A DNA stretch of 64,000 nucleotides, taken from NCBI RefSeq assembly GCF_032452875.1, contig NC_083882.1, forward strand, positions 61,767,614 through 61,831,613. Reading direction: 5' to 3'. Shown in pieces: positions 11,310 to 23,155 of this stretch; position 1 is the first letter of the stretch, and every line of letters starts with the position of its first letter. The translations under genes were made by a program, and so were the position numbers. Source of the stretch: Bos javanicus. Lineage: Eukaryota > Chordata > Mammalia > Artiodactyla > Bovidae. The notes beneath the pieces are model-generated. The model saw only the letters and a list, made by a program, of their open reading frames with translations, searched no databases and was not told where the DNA came from.

Positions 11310-11366
11310 CCTGTTTCCCCTACATTGGAAGGTAAATTCTTAAACATGGGGCCAGCAGGGAAGTCT
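11310..11366 (-). mobile_element. Possible Bov-tA head remnant
   Basis: CATTGGAAGGTAAATTCTT followed by CCAGCAGGGAAGT resembles the antisense tRNA-like head. Confidence 0.35.
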
Positions 11367-11413
11367 CTCTTATATGTTTTTTATCTGTGCATTAGATCAA
11401 CCCATGAGCATAC

Positions 11414-14022
11414 AGTTCAGTTCACTTGCTCAGCTGTGCCCAACTCTTTGTGACCCCATGGACTGCATCACACCAGGCTTCCCCGTCCATTATCAACTCA
11501 CAGAGCTTACTCAAACTCATGTCCATCTTGTCGGTGATGCCATCCAACCATCTGATCCTTGGTCTTCCCCTTCTCTTCCTCCCTTCAGTCTTTTCAAGCA
11601 TCAGGGTCTTTTCCAATGAGTCAGTTCTTTGGATCAGGTGGCCAAATTGTTGGAGTTTCAGCTTCAGCATCAGTCCTTCCAATGAATATTCAGGACTGAT
11701 TTCCTTTAGGATAGACTGGTTGGATCTACTTGCAGTCAAAGAGTATCTCAAGAATCTTACCCAACACCACAGTTCAAAAGCATCGTTTCTTTGGCACTCA
11801 GCTTTCTTTATAGTCCAAATTTCACATCCATACATGACTACTGGAAAAACCATAGCTTTAAATAGATGGACCTTTGTTGGCAAAGTAATGTCTCTGCTTT
11901 TTAATATTCTGTCTAGGTTGGTCATAGCTTTTCTTCCAAAGATCAAGCATCTTTCAATTCCATGGCTGCAGTCACCATCTGTAGTGATTTTGGATCCCAA
12001 GAAAATAAAGTTTCTCACTGTTTTCATTGTTTCCCCATCTATTTGCCATGAAGTGATGGGACCAGATGCCATGATCTTAGTTTTCTGAATGTTGAGTTTT
12101 AAGCCAACTTTTTCACTCTCCTCTTTCACCTTCATCAAGAGCCTCTTTAGTTCTTCACTTTGGCCATAAGGGTGGTGTCATCTGCATATCTGAGGTTTTT
12201 GATATTTCTCCCAGCAGTCTTGATTCCAGCTTGTGCTTCATCCAGCCTGGCATTTTGCATGATGTACTCTGCATGTAAGTTAAATTAGCAGGGTGACAGT
12301 ATACAGCTTTGACATACTCCTTTCCTGATTTGGAACCAGTCTGTTGTTCCATGTCCAGTTCCAACTGGTGCTTCCTGACCTGCATACGGGTTTCTCAAGA
12401 GGCAGGTCAGGTGGTCTGGTTTCCCATCTCTTTCAGAATTTTCCACAGTTTGTTGTGATCCACACAGTCAAAGGCTTTGGCATAGTCAATAAAGCAGAAG
12501 TAGATGTTTTTCTGGAACTCTCTTGCTTTTTCGATGATCCATTGGATGCAGGCAATTTGATCTCTGGTTCCTCTGTTTTTTCTAAATCCAGCTTGAACAT
12601 CTGGAAATTCATGGTTCATGTACTGTTGAAGCCTGGCTTGGAGAATTTTGAGCATTACTTTGGTAGCATGTAAGATGAGTGCAATTGTGTGGTAGTTTGA
12701 ACATTCTTTGGCATTGCCTTTCTTTGGGATTGAAATGAAAACTGACCTTTTCCAGTCATGTGGCCACTGCTGAGTTTTCCAAATTTGCTGACTACTGAGT
12801 GCAGCACTTTCACAACATCATCTTTTAGGATTTGAATGGCTCAACTGGAATTCCATTACCCCCACTAGCTTTGTTCTTAGTTATGCTTCCTAAGACCCAC
12901 TTGACTTTGCATTCCAGGATGTCTGGCTCTAGGTGAATGATCACACCATCATAGTTATCTGGGTCATTAAGATCTTTTTTGTATAGTTCTTTGTCAGTTC
13001 TTCTGTGTATTCTTGCCACCTCTTCTTAATATCTTCTGCTTCTGTTAGGTCCATACCATTTCTGTCCTTAATTGTGCCCATCATTGCATGAAATGTTCCT
13101 TGATATCTCTAATTTTCTTAAAGAGATCTCTAGTCTTTTCCATTCTATTGTTTTCCTCTATTTCTTTGAATTGATCACTGAGGAAGGCTTTCTTATCTCT
13201 CCTTGCTATTCTTTGGAACTCTGCATTCAAATGGGTATATCTTTCCTTTTCTCCTTTGCCCTTAGCTTCTCTTCTTTTCTCAGCTATTTGTAAGTCCTTA
13301 TCAGACAACCATTTTGCCTTTTTGCATTTTTTTTTTCCTTTGGGATGGTTTTGATCAGAGCCTCTTGAACAATGTCAGAACCTCTGTCCATAGTTCTTCA
13401 GGCACTCTGTCAGATCTAATCCTTTAAATCTATTTGTCACTTCTACTGTATAACTGTAAGGGATTTGATTTAGGTCATACCTGAATGGTCTAGTGGTTTT
13501 CCCTATTTTCTTCAATTTCAGTCTGATTTTGGCAATAAGGAGTTCATGATCTGAGCCACAATCAGCTCCTGGTGTTGTTTTTGCTGACTGTATAGAGTTT
13601 CTCCATCTATGGCTGCAAAGAATATAATAAATCTGATTTCGGTATTGACCGTCTGGTGATGTCCATGGGTAGAATCTTCTCTTGTGTTGCTGGAAGAGGG
13701 TGTTTGCTATGACCAGTGTGTTCTCTTGGCAAAACCTCCTAGTTTCTGACCTGCTTCATTTTGTACTCCAAAGCTAAATTTGCCTGTTACTCCAGGTGTT
13801 TCTTGACTTCCTACTTTTGCATTCCAGTCCCCTATAAGGAAAAGGCATCTTTTTTGGGTGTTAGTTTTAGAAGGCCTTGTAGGTCTTCATAGAACCATTC
13901 AACTTCAGCTTCTTCAGCATTACTGGCCGGGGCATAGAGTTGGATTATTGTGATATTGAATGGTTTGCCTTGGAATGAACAGAGATCATTCTGTTGTTTT
14001 TGAGATTGCATCCAAGTACTGC
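11414..14022 (-). mobile_element. BovB LINE, main (3') segment of a 5'-inverted copy
   Basis: The largest BovB in the window, running from its GTTCA tail through the C-terminal region, reverse transcriptase and into the endonuclease region. Minus-strand frames at 11422-12138, 12407-12655, 12825-13019 and 13081-13308 are pieces of one protein broken by stops and frameshifts. The YAKAFDCVDHNKL block is visible. At the codon where the other three copies have TGA this copy has TCA (12049-12051). Continuity with BovB stops at 14022, where the remainder of the element appears in the opposite orientation. Confidence 0.93.
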
Positions 14023-14847
14023 AAGTACTCCATAATTTGGCCTCAGGTTAAACAACAGGGAGGGAACACAGCCCCACCCATCAACAGAAAATTGGATTAA
14101 AGATTTACCTAGTATGGCTCTGCCCATCAGACAAGACCTGGTTTCCCCCTCTGTCAATCTCTCCCATCAGGAAGCTTCCATATGCCTCTTATCCTTCTCC
14201 ATCAAAGGGCAGATAGAATGAAATCCACAATCACAGAAAACTAACCAAATTGATCACATGGACCACAGCCTTATCTAATTCAATGAAACTGTGAGCCATG
14301 TCATGTAGGGCCACCCAAGATGGATGAGTCATGGTGGAGAGTTCTGATAAAACGTGGCCCACTGGAGAAGGGAATGGCAAACCTCTTTAATATTCTTGTC
14401 TTGAGAACCCCACGAATAGCATGAAAAGGCAAAAAGATAGGACACTGAAAGATGAACTCCCCAGGTCGGTAGGTGCCCAATATGCTATGGGGGATCAGTG
14501 GAGAAATAACTCCAGAAAGAGTGAAGAAACAAAGTCAAAGCAAAAACAACACCCAGCTGTGGATGTGACTGGTGATGGAAGTAAAGTCCGATGCTGTAAA
14601 GAGCAATATTGCATAGGAACCTGGAATGTTAGGTCCATGAATCAAGGCAAATTGGAAGAGGTCAAACAGGATATGGCAAGAGTGAACATCAACATTTTAG
14701 GAATCAGTGAACTAAAATGGACTGGAATGGGTGAATTTAACTCAGATGACCATTATATCTACTACTGCAGGCAAGAATTTCTTAGAAGAAATGGAGAACC
14801 CATCATAGTCAATAGAAGAGTCTGAAATGCAGTACTTGGATGCAATC
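14023..14847 (+). mobile_element. BovB 5' segment, inverted
   Basis: This is the missing 5' part of the same element, on the plus strand. The frame at 14421-14825 contains the start of the apurinic-type endonuclease domain (GTWNVRSMNQGKLEEVKQDM, later GISELKWTGMG). The last 19 bases (14829-14847) repeat, as reverse complement, those at 14004-14022, so the two segments overlap by 19 bp of element sequence. This is the pattern of twin priming. A short candidate TSD, AGCATAC, is at 11407-11413 and 14856-14862. Confidence 0.88.
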
Positions 14848-15111
14848 AGCGTACAAGCATACTATAATATCTCCCGTCTTCAAAGTTCTCTGATATAATG
14901 GCTCTCTCCATCTACCACTCATTTCTCTGTTTCTGTCTGTAATAAATCTTCTTGAAAGAGTTGTCTGTATTTACTTTCCTTTTCCTCACTCTTTTGAACA
15001 AATTTCAATGCTTCTTGTCAAGATTCATTTCAGAACGTTCTAGTGAATTTCTGGCCTTCTTGTATGGAATGTTTCAGAAGCATTATCTTTCTAGGCTTCT
15101 AGATTTTACTT

Positions 15112-15700
15112 GGTGTCTTAGTCTTCTTTGGCTGCCAAAATAAATATCATAGGCTAGGTGGCTTAAACAACAGAAAGTTATTTTCTCACATTTCTGGAGC
15201 TTGGGAAGTTCAAGCTCATGGTTCATGCAGGGTTCAGTTTCTGGTGAGGGCTCTCTTCGTGGCTGGCATGCAGTTGCCTTCTCTCTGAGTCTTCACATGG
15301 CCTTTCCCGAGTGCCTGTGTGTGAAGAAAAGAGGGAGCTCTCTCTTCCTCTTCTCAATAGAGTACCCATCCTATCAGTCCCCACTCTTCTGTCCTCATTT
15401 AAACTTATGTGCTCAGAGGTGCTCAGTCACATCCAACTCTGTGCAATCCCATTGACTGTAGCCCTCCAAGCTTCTCTGTCCATAGAATTTTCCAGGAAAG
15501 AATACTGGAGTGGGTTGCCATTCCCTTCTCCAGGGATCTTCCCAACACAGGGATCAAGCTGACCTCTCATGGGTCTCCTGCATTGGCAGGCAAATGCTTT
15601 ATCATTGCGCCACCAAAAGCCCTAGCTACAAATATGGTCATTTAAGGGATGAGGGCTTCAATCCATGAATTTGGGAGGAAACAATTCAGCCCTAAGCACT
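15112..15700 (-). mobile_element. MLT1-type LTR split by a Bov-tA
   Basis: Left part to about 15405 begins TCTTAGTCTTCTTTGGCTGC. The right part has TCCATGAATTTGGGAGGA. Together they form one antisense MLT1. Confidence 0.75.
15406..15623 (-). mobile_element. Bov-tA SINE inside the MLT1
   Basis: Antisense body and head, with the head degraded at its end (GCGCCACCAAAAGCCC). Confidence 0.88.
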
Positions 15701-15719
15701 TGACTGCTAAGACAACATA

Positions 15720-15848
15720 CTGATACTTTTCTACTCTTTCTCAGTATTTGAGTTTATACTCAAATATCACCTCTTCAAAGAGGGCTTCCCTTCCCTCACA
15801 TCTAAAGTCACTTTCATTGTGTGGTATCACTGTTTTCTATTCTTCAGA
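15720..15848 (+). mobile_element. L2 fragment
   Basis: CAAATATCACCTCTTCAAAG and GGCTTCCCTTCCCTCAC follow the order of the L2 3' region. Confidence 0.55.
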
Positions 15849-15849
15849 A

Positions 15850-16095
15850 GAGCAGCGGGTTTAAGAGTCTGGAATCTGGAACTGTATTCCTTGGTTGAAA
15901 CCCTAGCTCCATCACTTACAAGTGTTTGTGACCTTGGCTGGGATACTTACCTTCTCCATGCCTTGGTGTCCTCATCTGTAAAATGAGGATAATGATAATA
16001 TCCATGTCCAGTGGGTTAAATGAGCTTGATGAGTTAAAATAGGCAAAAAGCTGAGAATATTGTCTGGTGCAATTTAATGGCTCCATAAATTGTAA
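15850..16095 (+). mobile_element. MIR SINE
   Basis: Well preserved: GAAACCCTAGCTCCATCACTT, TGTGACCTTGGCTGGG and CTCATCTGTAAAATGAGGAT are all present. Confidence 0.85.
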
Positions 16096-16099
16096 ACCT

Positions 16100-16270
16100 T
16101 ACTTTTTATTCATATATGTCTATTTTCCTCAATAGAGAAACATAAAAACTCCGAGGACATGGGCTTTCTGCCTTGCTCACCACGGGATCCCCAGAGCCCA
16201 GAACACTACCTGATGCATAACAGATGTTCCATATATAATTGCTGAGAGAACAAATGTGTGAACGAGTGGT
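16100..16270 (+). mobile_element. L2 3' end
   Basis: CCCCAGAGCCCAGAACACT and a terminal run matching the L2 end. With 15720-15848 it brackets a MIR. Confidence 0.6.
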
Positions 16271-16384
16271 TTCTTGGACGAGTTTCAAGCAGCATGGCGG
16301 ATGGTGTCAAATGCTTCAGACAGCATGGCAGATGAAGACTTAAGCCATTTGTCAATCAGAAGGTCATTGGTGACTTGAGCAGTA

Positions 16385-16480
16385 ATAACAGCCATAATTT
16401 ATTGAGGCACCTTGCTAAGTGAGCTAATCTACACAATGACCCTACAAGAAAGCCATTATTATCACCAGTTTATAGAAGAC
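16385..16480 (-). mobile_element. MIR SINE fragment
   Basis: ATAATTTATTGAGGCACCTT and ATTATTATCACCAGTTTATA are the antisense 3' part of MIR. Confidence 0.65.
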
Positions 16481-18829
16481 AGAGCATTTCAGCAGCTCTG
16501 TGGGACAGAAGCAAGACTGAAAAGGATTTAGAGATGAATAGGAATTAAAGATGCAGAGACAACTTTATTATGACTGGCAGCTTGTTTAAACACATTAGCC
16601 TATATGAGGAAAATGAATTTAACTGATCCGAGACATAATCTATCAGTCAATGTTATCAAAGAAACCAGGTACCGCTGATGAAACAGGAGTGAGTAAAATA
16701 TAAAATAAATCAAATCTCTCAATTTTATAAAATTTTTTCTCTTGGGTCATTTTAAGGGCTTTGTTAGTGATGATCTCAGTTTCATTTGTTCTTTGGATCA
16801 GAAATAATATGTAAAAATCACCATCTTGATAAGAACCTTACTGGATGAGAAAGATCTTTTCACCAATAAAATTATGGAAGAGATTCCAACTGGATTTGAA
16901 ATCCAAATTAACTCAACCTGTGGCAGAATGACTTCATGAACAAGTCCCTGGAATATTTGAGACTTTCAAGCCGGCACATCTGCAAAGACTGGTATGTTCT
17001 TTAGATGGTGGATAAGGGGCTTGGAGGAAATTTTCTAGGTAGGCCCACAAAAAATAAGCTTGTCCATAATCTCCAGTGATTTGAACTACATTTCTGAAAG
17101 CTGGGGCTAAGGTTTGAATGTTTATATTGATCTTTCTTGGGTAATTAAAGACACAGGTGACTGAATCGAAGAATTTGCCTTTTTCTACCTCACGCTTTTC
17201 TATGTCTAGTCTGCCTGTCACTTTTCAGAAGCAGTAACAATGAAGATACTGAATAGTCACTCTGGATATGGAATATTTTAAAAGGTTTATTTTCTGTTTT
17301 AAGTGGGAGGGGAGCTGAAATCCTATTGTCTGTTTTCAGGGCAATCAAGAACCATGAGTAACAATAGTGAAGCTGGACCCAGAGAAGGCAAGGTATGTAT
17401 TCATCAACGTGTTCACTTCTTTATCTGTGTTCATTTTCACAAGCTATGTCTTCCCTCAGCCCAGCCTCCCTGTTTCTGTTTTTCATCAGCTCTTTACAGT
17501 TTTCCATTTTCTTATCCTTCAGTCCTAGCTGTTTGGGAGTTGATAAAGATGCCCGCTAAGGGCTGGCAGGGGTGGATGGGTGGCTAGAAAGTCTGGTTTG
17601 CCAAAATGAGAAAACTAATTTCATGATGTATTTTTTTCACTTGGAGTAATGAAAATTAAAGCTGAAAAATATCGCTCATTATCAGTCTTTTTTTTTTTTT
17701 TTTTAAAGTGTCTGTCTGTATTGCTGGTGTGACCTTTCCTGTTCTGTCCTGTGCTAACACTGCCATATGAATTTTAAGTCCTCCCCTGCCTCTGTAGCTA
17801 TTTTAGCTTGGTAGTTAATTCCCAAGCTACTGCTCTAAAGTGCTGCACTGTTCATCTCATCTCTGGGCAGCAAGGGGTTAACTGAGTCTCCAGCGCTTTC
17901 CCGAGTTGTAAAAGGAACTGCTGAAGCTGATCAATGACCACTGTTAAGACCTGGAAACCAATTATAAACCTGAAATTTGTGATGAACAAAGCCCTGAAAC
18001 ACTGGGATGAAAACTACTGAATTAGTCCAGTTCATTAAAATCATTAATAGTCATGAAATGAAAACCACCAGAGTCCAAAAAGGCTTAATGCTCTATCCAT
18101 ATTAATTAGATGGGAGCAAATCTGAACTGAAAAGCAGCACATGCTTTGTAGAATTAGCAATTGGTCTCTACAGACTACACAGATCTCTATTAAAATTCAG
18201 TTTAATTAAAATTGATCACGTTAAGAAACTGATGTGGTTAATTAACTGAATTCCTGGACTTCTTTTCATACATTTCACAGATGCCTTGTACCCTGCTTTC
18301 CTGGGTGACACTTCGTGTTGCACAGAGCAAATCCGATTGCAAAGGTTAACTCTCTGTGTTCCTAGAGAGGATACAGACCACGGAGGAGAAGTCGGGTTGG
18401 TGGAGAGGGCACTACACTTTGTGAGGATGAAACCCCAAGCTAAACTCCTTTGGAAAATTTGCCCCCTTCATGATGTATAAATTAATGTGTATCTGGCAAC
18501 GACAAAGAAGTTATCTCTCCCAGGTTCCCATCTCTGGAGGAGCTGAGAAGTATCGCCCCAAATTATGAGGGTCATTGTAACATCAAAGGTAGGACAGTGC
18601 AGAGCTGGCAACGTGCCGCTGTGTAGCTAGAGAGATGGTACGCTAGTCTTGCTGCAAGCATCTTTTATCTTGCCCTACGCAGCTTCTCACTCTGTTCAGA
18701 ATCAGTCACTGTGTGGTTTTCCATCTGCAGAATGGGGATGATGGCATTTCTAGATTTCATCAGGGTGTTGTGGGCTGTCCTGGCCACAGCTACTCCCCTT
18801 GGAGTCCACCAAGCATATTGCTGCCAACA
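16481..18829. other. Repeat-poor block, possible regulatory or intronic sequence
   Basis: About 2.3 kb without any ruminant SINE, unlike the rest of the window. At 17980-18280 it is rich in TAAT/ATTA homeodomain-type words such as ATTAATTAG and GTTAATTAAC. A weak MIR may lie at 18680-18775. Function is not shown. Confidence 0.5.
17340..17392 (+). other. Exon-like segment with start codon
   Basis: A pyrimidine-rich tract ending TGTTTTCAG precedes 17340, and AAG|GTATGT forms a near-consensus donor at 17392/17393. Within it ATG at 17354 opens 13 codons reading MSNNSEAGPREGK and ends in phase 0. This would fit a 5' coding exon of an unidentified gene. A 53-base segment with good splice signals can also occur by chance, and I do not recognise the peptide. 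Confidence 0.25.
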
Positions 18830-19385
18830 GAGCCTTCCCCAAACTGCTGTTAATTATGTCATGATCTGCTCAAGACTCTCTGAGAACTAATGTACTGCCA
18901 ACAGGAGAAATTCCAGACTCTGTAGATTTGAATTCAGAGCTCTCCATCATCTGTTCTGACATAGCCTTATCTTCCTCACCTCTTGGCTTCCTATGAAATA
19001 TACTCCCTTCTTCTGACCAAACTGGCCAATTTATAAACTGACTTTCTCATTTTCTCTCCAAGCCTCCACTCCCTTTTCCTCTTAAAATTCTATTTTTATC
19101 CAGCCCACCCTTCAGGGTTCAACTTGAACCCCACCTCTGTGAAGTCTTTCTGCCATCACCCTACCAAAAGGGATCTATCCTTCCCCTGTTCTCCCATAAC
19201 AGGTATTATCTCAGCTGCCTGTTTGGCACTTCTTCTCGAGAGTCTGAAATAGCTACTCATGTGTACATATCAGCTCCTAAAGATTTTAAATTCTTGGCAG
19301 GTAGAGGTCATCTCTCATATTTCACTGAAAGGTCATAGGCCTTGGACATAATGTGTGGTTCACAAATGTTTGTTAATAATGAGGA
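18830..19385 (+). mobile_element. L2 LINE 3' portion
   Basis: Long diverged L2 match: TTCAACTTGAACCCCACCTC near 19120, then the terminal CACAAATGTTTGTTAATAAT near 19360. Confidence 0.65.
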
Positions 19386-20131
19386 TGAGGATCATCCTTT
19401 GATAGTTTCTGGAGATTTTTCTCAGAGAGAAAAGCTTGACCTTTATCTTATAATGAAGTGATAGAAATATTTGAATGTGATATGCTAGTAACAATAATAA
19501 TGATAGATGATATTATTCAACTCATATGTAAAGTATTGGGCTAAGGATTTAACATTTTACAAATAAATCATCCCTCTCCTCTGATTTGTTGCCAGGGTTG
19601 CAAGTGCTTTTCTGAGCATTCTCTTGATTTCTTTTTCTTCTAGAAAAAGAAATTGTGTCTTGCATGTCATTTCTAATCTTGTATATGTTTGCTTTTTTTA
19701 AAAAAATTGGGCTTTCTGGCTTAAAAAATCACTTAGATCTTATCAAAGAATCAGCTTTTGGATATGTGTTCTTTGTTTTGGTCATTTAATCAATTTTAGC
19801 TTTGTCTTTATTAATTTCAATTGCTGTTTTTTGGTAGATTTTCTGATAACTTTTTCTAATAGTATGTTAAAAAATTTCTAGTAAATGTCCAGTTTTTTTT
19901 TTCCACTCTTTCCCCATTTTAGCCTTTCTTCTTTGATGATAAAGGCATTGGAAGCCATGCATTTTCCTCTAAATATGAACTTTATTATGGTCCTTAAATC
20001 AGATGTAGTATTTTCACCTTCATCCCCTTCCAGACCATTTGTAATTTCATATTTAATTTCTTTTTTAATCCAAGGTATTTTGTTAATTATCATTTCAATC
20101 TACTTTACTAAATTACTGATTCCTTACTTGG

Positions 20132-20342
20132 GGCTTCTCTGGTAGCTCATTTGTAAAGAATCTGCCTGCAATGCAGGACATGTGGGTTCGATCCCTGGGT
20201 CAGGAAGATCCCCTGAAGGAGGAAATGGCAACCCACTCCAGTTTTCGTGCCAAGAAAATCCCATGGACAGAGGAGCCTGGTGGGCTACTGTCCATGGCGT
20301 CACAGAGTGGGACCCGACTGAAGCGACCAAGCAGCGGCAGCA
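20132..20342 (+). mobile_element. Bov-tA SINE
   Basis: Complete head and body with a GCAGCGGCAG end. First of four copies in the host L1. Confidence 0.92.
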
Positions 20343-20392
20343 TTCCTGCCTTTTAATAGTTAAACCACAGCGCGTGTCCTGGACAGCTTCTT

Positions 20393-20580
20393 TCTGAAAG
20401 TCACTCAGTCATGTCTGATTCTTTGCAACCCCATGGACTATACAGTCCATGAAATTCTCCAGGCCAGAATACTGCAGTGGGTAACAGATCCCTTCTCCAG
20501 CGAATCTTCCCAACCAGGAATTGAACTGGGGTCACCTGCGTTGCAGGTGGATTCTTTACCAGCTGAGCTCCCAGGGAAGC
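20393..20580 (-). mobile_element. Bov-tA SINE
   Basis: Antisense, tail to tail with the preceding copy across a 50-base spacer. Confidence 0.92.
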
Positions 20581-20606
20581 CTATCTATCTATCTATCTAT
20601 CTCGAT
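20581..20606. repeat. (CTAT)n microsatellite
   Basis: About six tetranucleotide units abut the 5' end of the antisense SINE. Confidence 0.9.
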
Positions 20607-20650
20607 AGAATGTTTATAAGAATTAATTAGACTTGGCTAAAGAAACTGCG

Positions 20651-20768
20651 GGGCTTCCCAGGGAGCTCAGCTGGTAATGAATCCACCTGCAATGCAGGAG
20701 CCCCCAGTTCGATTCCTGGGTCAGGAAGATCCTGTGGAGAAGAGACAGGCTGCCCATTCCAGTATTCT
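20651..20768 (+). mobile_element. Bov-tA SINE, 3'-truncated
   Basis: Head and about half the body, broken at ATTCTTG where the next SINE begins. Confidence 0.88.
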
Positions 20769-20955
20769 TGGGCTTTCCTGGTGACTCAGAGAGTAAAGAA
20801 TCCACCTGCAATGGGGGAGACCTGGTTTTGGTTGGGAAGATCCCCTGGAGAAGGGAATGGCTACCCACTCCAGTATTCTGGCCTGGAGAATTCCATTGAC
20901 AGAGGACCCTGGCAGGCTATAGTCCTTGGGGTCTCAAAGAGTTGGATACTTAAAA
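20769..20955 (+). mobile_element. Bov-tA SINE
   Basis: Inserted into, and so truncating, the preceding copy. Same orientation. Confidence 0.9.
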
Positions 20956-21330
20956 AGTCATAAAATTCTATTATTCAGTTTTTTTGTGTGTGTCCTCATT
21001 TTTGGTCTAACACAACTGTCTAATTCTGAAATAGGAAGATTAAAGGGTACCACTTTATTTATGTTTTAATCAAATTTTAATGGTTTTTTATGCAGTTTTG
21101 CTTTACATTAAGTTGCTATGTATTCGGATGTATGAAGGCATATGATGGGTATATCTTATTCTGTCTAGGATTTTTTTACCTAAATTTATAATCTATTTGT
21201 AATAGTCACTGTTTTTTCTTATTGTTTGCCTTTGCCTATTCGTTTACTCTCAAGTTTCATTTTGTTTTTGTGTGTATGTTTTGTCATAGTTTTCTCTAAA
21301 ATATTTTTGTGTATAGGCTCTTCTTTTAAA

Positions 21331-22560
21331 AATATCCTACATCTTACTATCAAAGACTTTTCAAAATATACACTATATCTTGTTATAAAACTTATTTAAG
21401 GCAAGTAACAAAACTACATGGACAGTAGAAAAAGAAAATATCTGGGAAAATTAGTGCCAAAATGAGAAAGAAAGTTCAGAGCCAAAATTTTTGCTAAATT
21501 CTAAAGTGCAAAGTTTATGGTACATTTTTTTTATTAATTGTTGATTAATTAATTATTTGCCTCCACCTTATTTTTAAAAATTTTATTGTCCTTTGTATTT
21601 CAACCACTGTAAAGATCCTTTCATTCAATTTATAAATTATATTTTTAGTTCAAAAAGTCATGATTTCTAGATCTACAGTTTCTTTTGAGGCTGAAACTGA
21701 ATCTCCTAAGAATTTGTATTATTTTTGTTTTATTATTTTAGTAACTGCCTTCTATTTCATAGCTCTCTTTAGCTAAGGACCACATTTTCTGGGTATCCTG
21801 AGTGTTCCTCCTGTCTATGGATGTTAGGGCTCTTTACAGAAATTATAGTTTTCTTTGCCTAATCAGAAGGCTTGGGGATCATGTGGTACTCATTTCTGTG
21901 ACTGGTGAATCACAGAGATGTCTCTGCCTGGGTGGCTAGTCCAGTAACAGCTGGCAGGTATCAGTTCCTAGGTGAGGCTCCCGGGGAACAAGAAAGGGAA
22001 ATTCTCCCTGGAATACTTTGGGGGAGGGCACTACTGGTCCCCTTGGAGTGCCGTAGATTTCTGACGGCTATGTTCGCTCCAGGATCATAGATGTGCTGAT
22101 TTTTCCTCCAGAATTCTCCATAGTTCCAGGCTCTGCCCAAGGCCAGAAGAAAATGTCTGGCCCCAGCATTCTCTGTCTGGATCTACAGAGCCAAAGCCAC
22201 ACTCCTGCCCGATAGACACTCCTGCCCGATAGACTCTGCCTGCTAGATGGACTTGGGGGAGGAGGCCTGCTGGTTAGATAGCAACTGAGATTAGTGAACA
22301 GCTGGGACACATTCAGGGTGCCATGTTCCCAGCCTTCCTGTAAATATATTTTAAATGTGAAATATAAAACCCATACAGAAATGTGCATAAATCATAAATG
22401 TCAGTGTAATAAATGATTATAAAATGAACTCTTGTATAAGTTCTTCCAAAGTCAATAAATAGGATATTGCCAGCAACTCAGAAGACCTCTGCGTCTTCCT
22501 TCTTTAGCACAATACCCTCTCTGCCGCTCTCTATATAAATCACTATCCTGTCTTTTATGG
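21331..22560. other. Unassigned sequence
   Basis: AT-rich to about 21760, then mixed. A perfect 17-bp tandem duplication (CACTCCTGCCCGATAGA) lies at 22200-22233. No exon or repeat named. Confidence 0.6.
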
Positions 22561-22564
22561 TAAT

Positions 22565-22650
22565 CAATTTTCTTGCCTATCTAAAAAATAGTCATATATA
22601 TGTATATGGTCGTTTCTCTGGAGAACTTTGACTAATTTAACACACAGCCT
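22565..22650 (+). mobile_element. MLT2-type LTR 3' end
   Basis: TTTCTCTGGAGAACTTTGAC is close to the 3' terminus of MLT2 LTRs. Confidence 0.5.
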
Positions 22651-22659
22651 TTCCTCTTA

Positions 22660-22840
22660 GCCTAGAAAGAGAGGGCTCTAGTGTCTCTTCCTCTTCTTAT
22701 AAGGGCACCAGCCTTATGGGGTTAAGACCCACACTTGTGACCTCATATAATCTTAATTACCTCCCTAAAGGTCTTACCTCCAAATATAGTCACACTGAAG
22801 GTCACAGCTTCAACATATGACTGGGAGGCGAGTATACAAT
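22660..22840 (-). mobile_element. MLT1-type LTR fragment
   Basis: CTTATAAGGGCACCAGCC and CTTCAACATATGACTGGGAG in antisense MLT1 order. Confidence 0.65.
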
Positions 22841-23155
22841 TGCATGATGGCAGTGCTACATAAATATTCTCAATATGTGTTCTGATTTACATGGACACAC
22901 GTTTCTCTAGAACATATAATTAGGAACAGAATTGACTGCAAATCAGACCACATGTTTTTAATATGAGATGATGCCAACCTGCCAGTGGTTGTATCAATTT
23001 ACAACAACCAGTAATTTATTAGAGCTTTTATTGCTTCATATCATTTTCAACAGGTTGAATTGCCAGATTTTTAAAAAATATATGTTTACCAATGTGCTGG
23101 GTGTGTAATGTTATCTCATTTTTGACTTTAATTTGCATTTTTCTGATTCAGGGTT
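22841..23155. other. Probable old L1-like sequence
   Basis: AT-rich; wording such as GAATTGCCAGATTTTT recalls old L1 or vector-like repeats, but the assignment is weak. Confidence 0.3.

Larger units (their letters stand above)
19570..21330 (-). mobile_element. Old L1 ORF2 region, antisense, interrupted by SINEs
   Basis: T-rich antisense L1 with AAAGAATCAGCTTTTGG near 19750 and GGCATTGGAAGCCATGCATT near 19950. Continues after a cluster of four Bov-tA copies. Confidence 0.6.

Noticed and set aside
17303..17587. 94-codon open frame across the exon-like segment
   Set aside because: It runs through both putative splice sites and is low in information after the donor. Only the short spliced segment was kept as a candidate.
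20132..20210. tRNA-like heads of Bov-tA copies as tRNA genes
   Set aside because: They recur as part of a SINE with an attached Bov-A body and do not fold as complete tRNAs.
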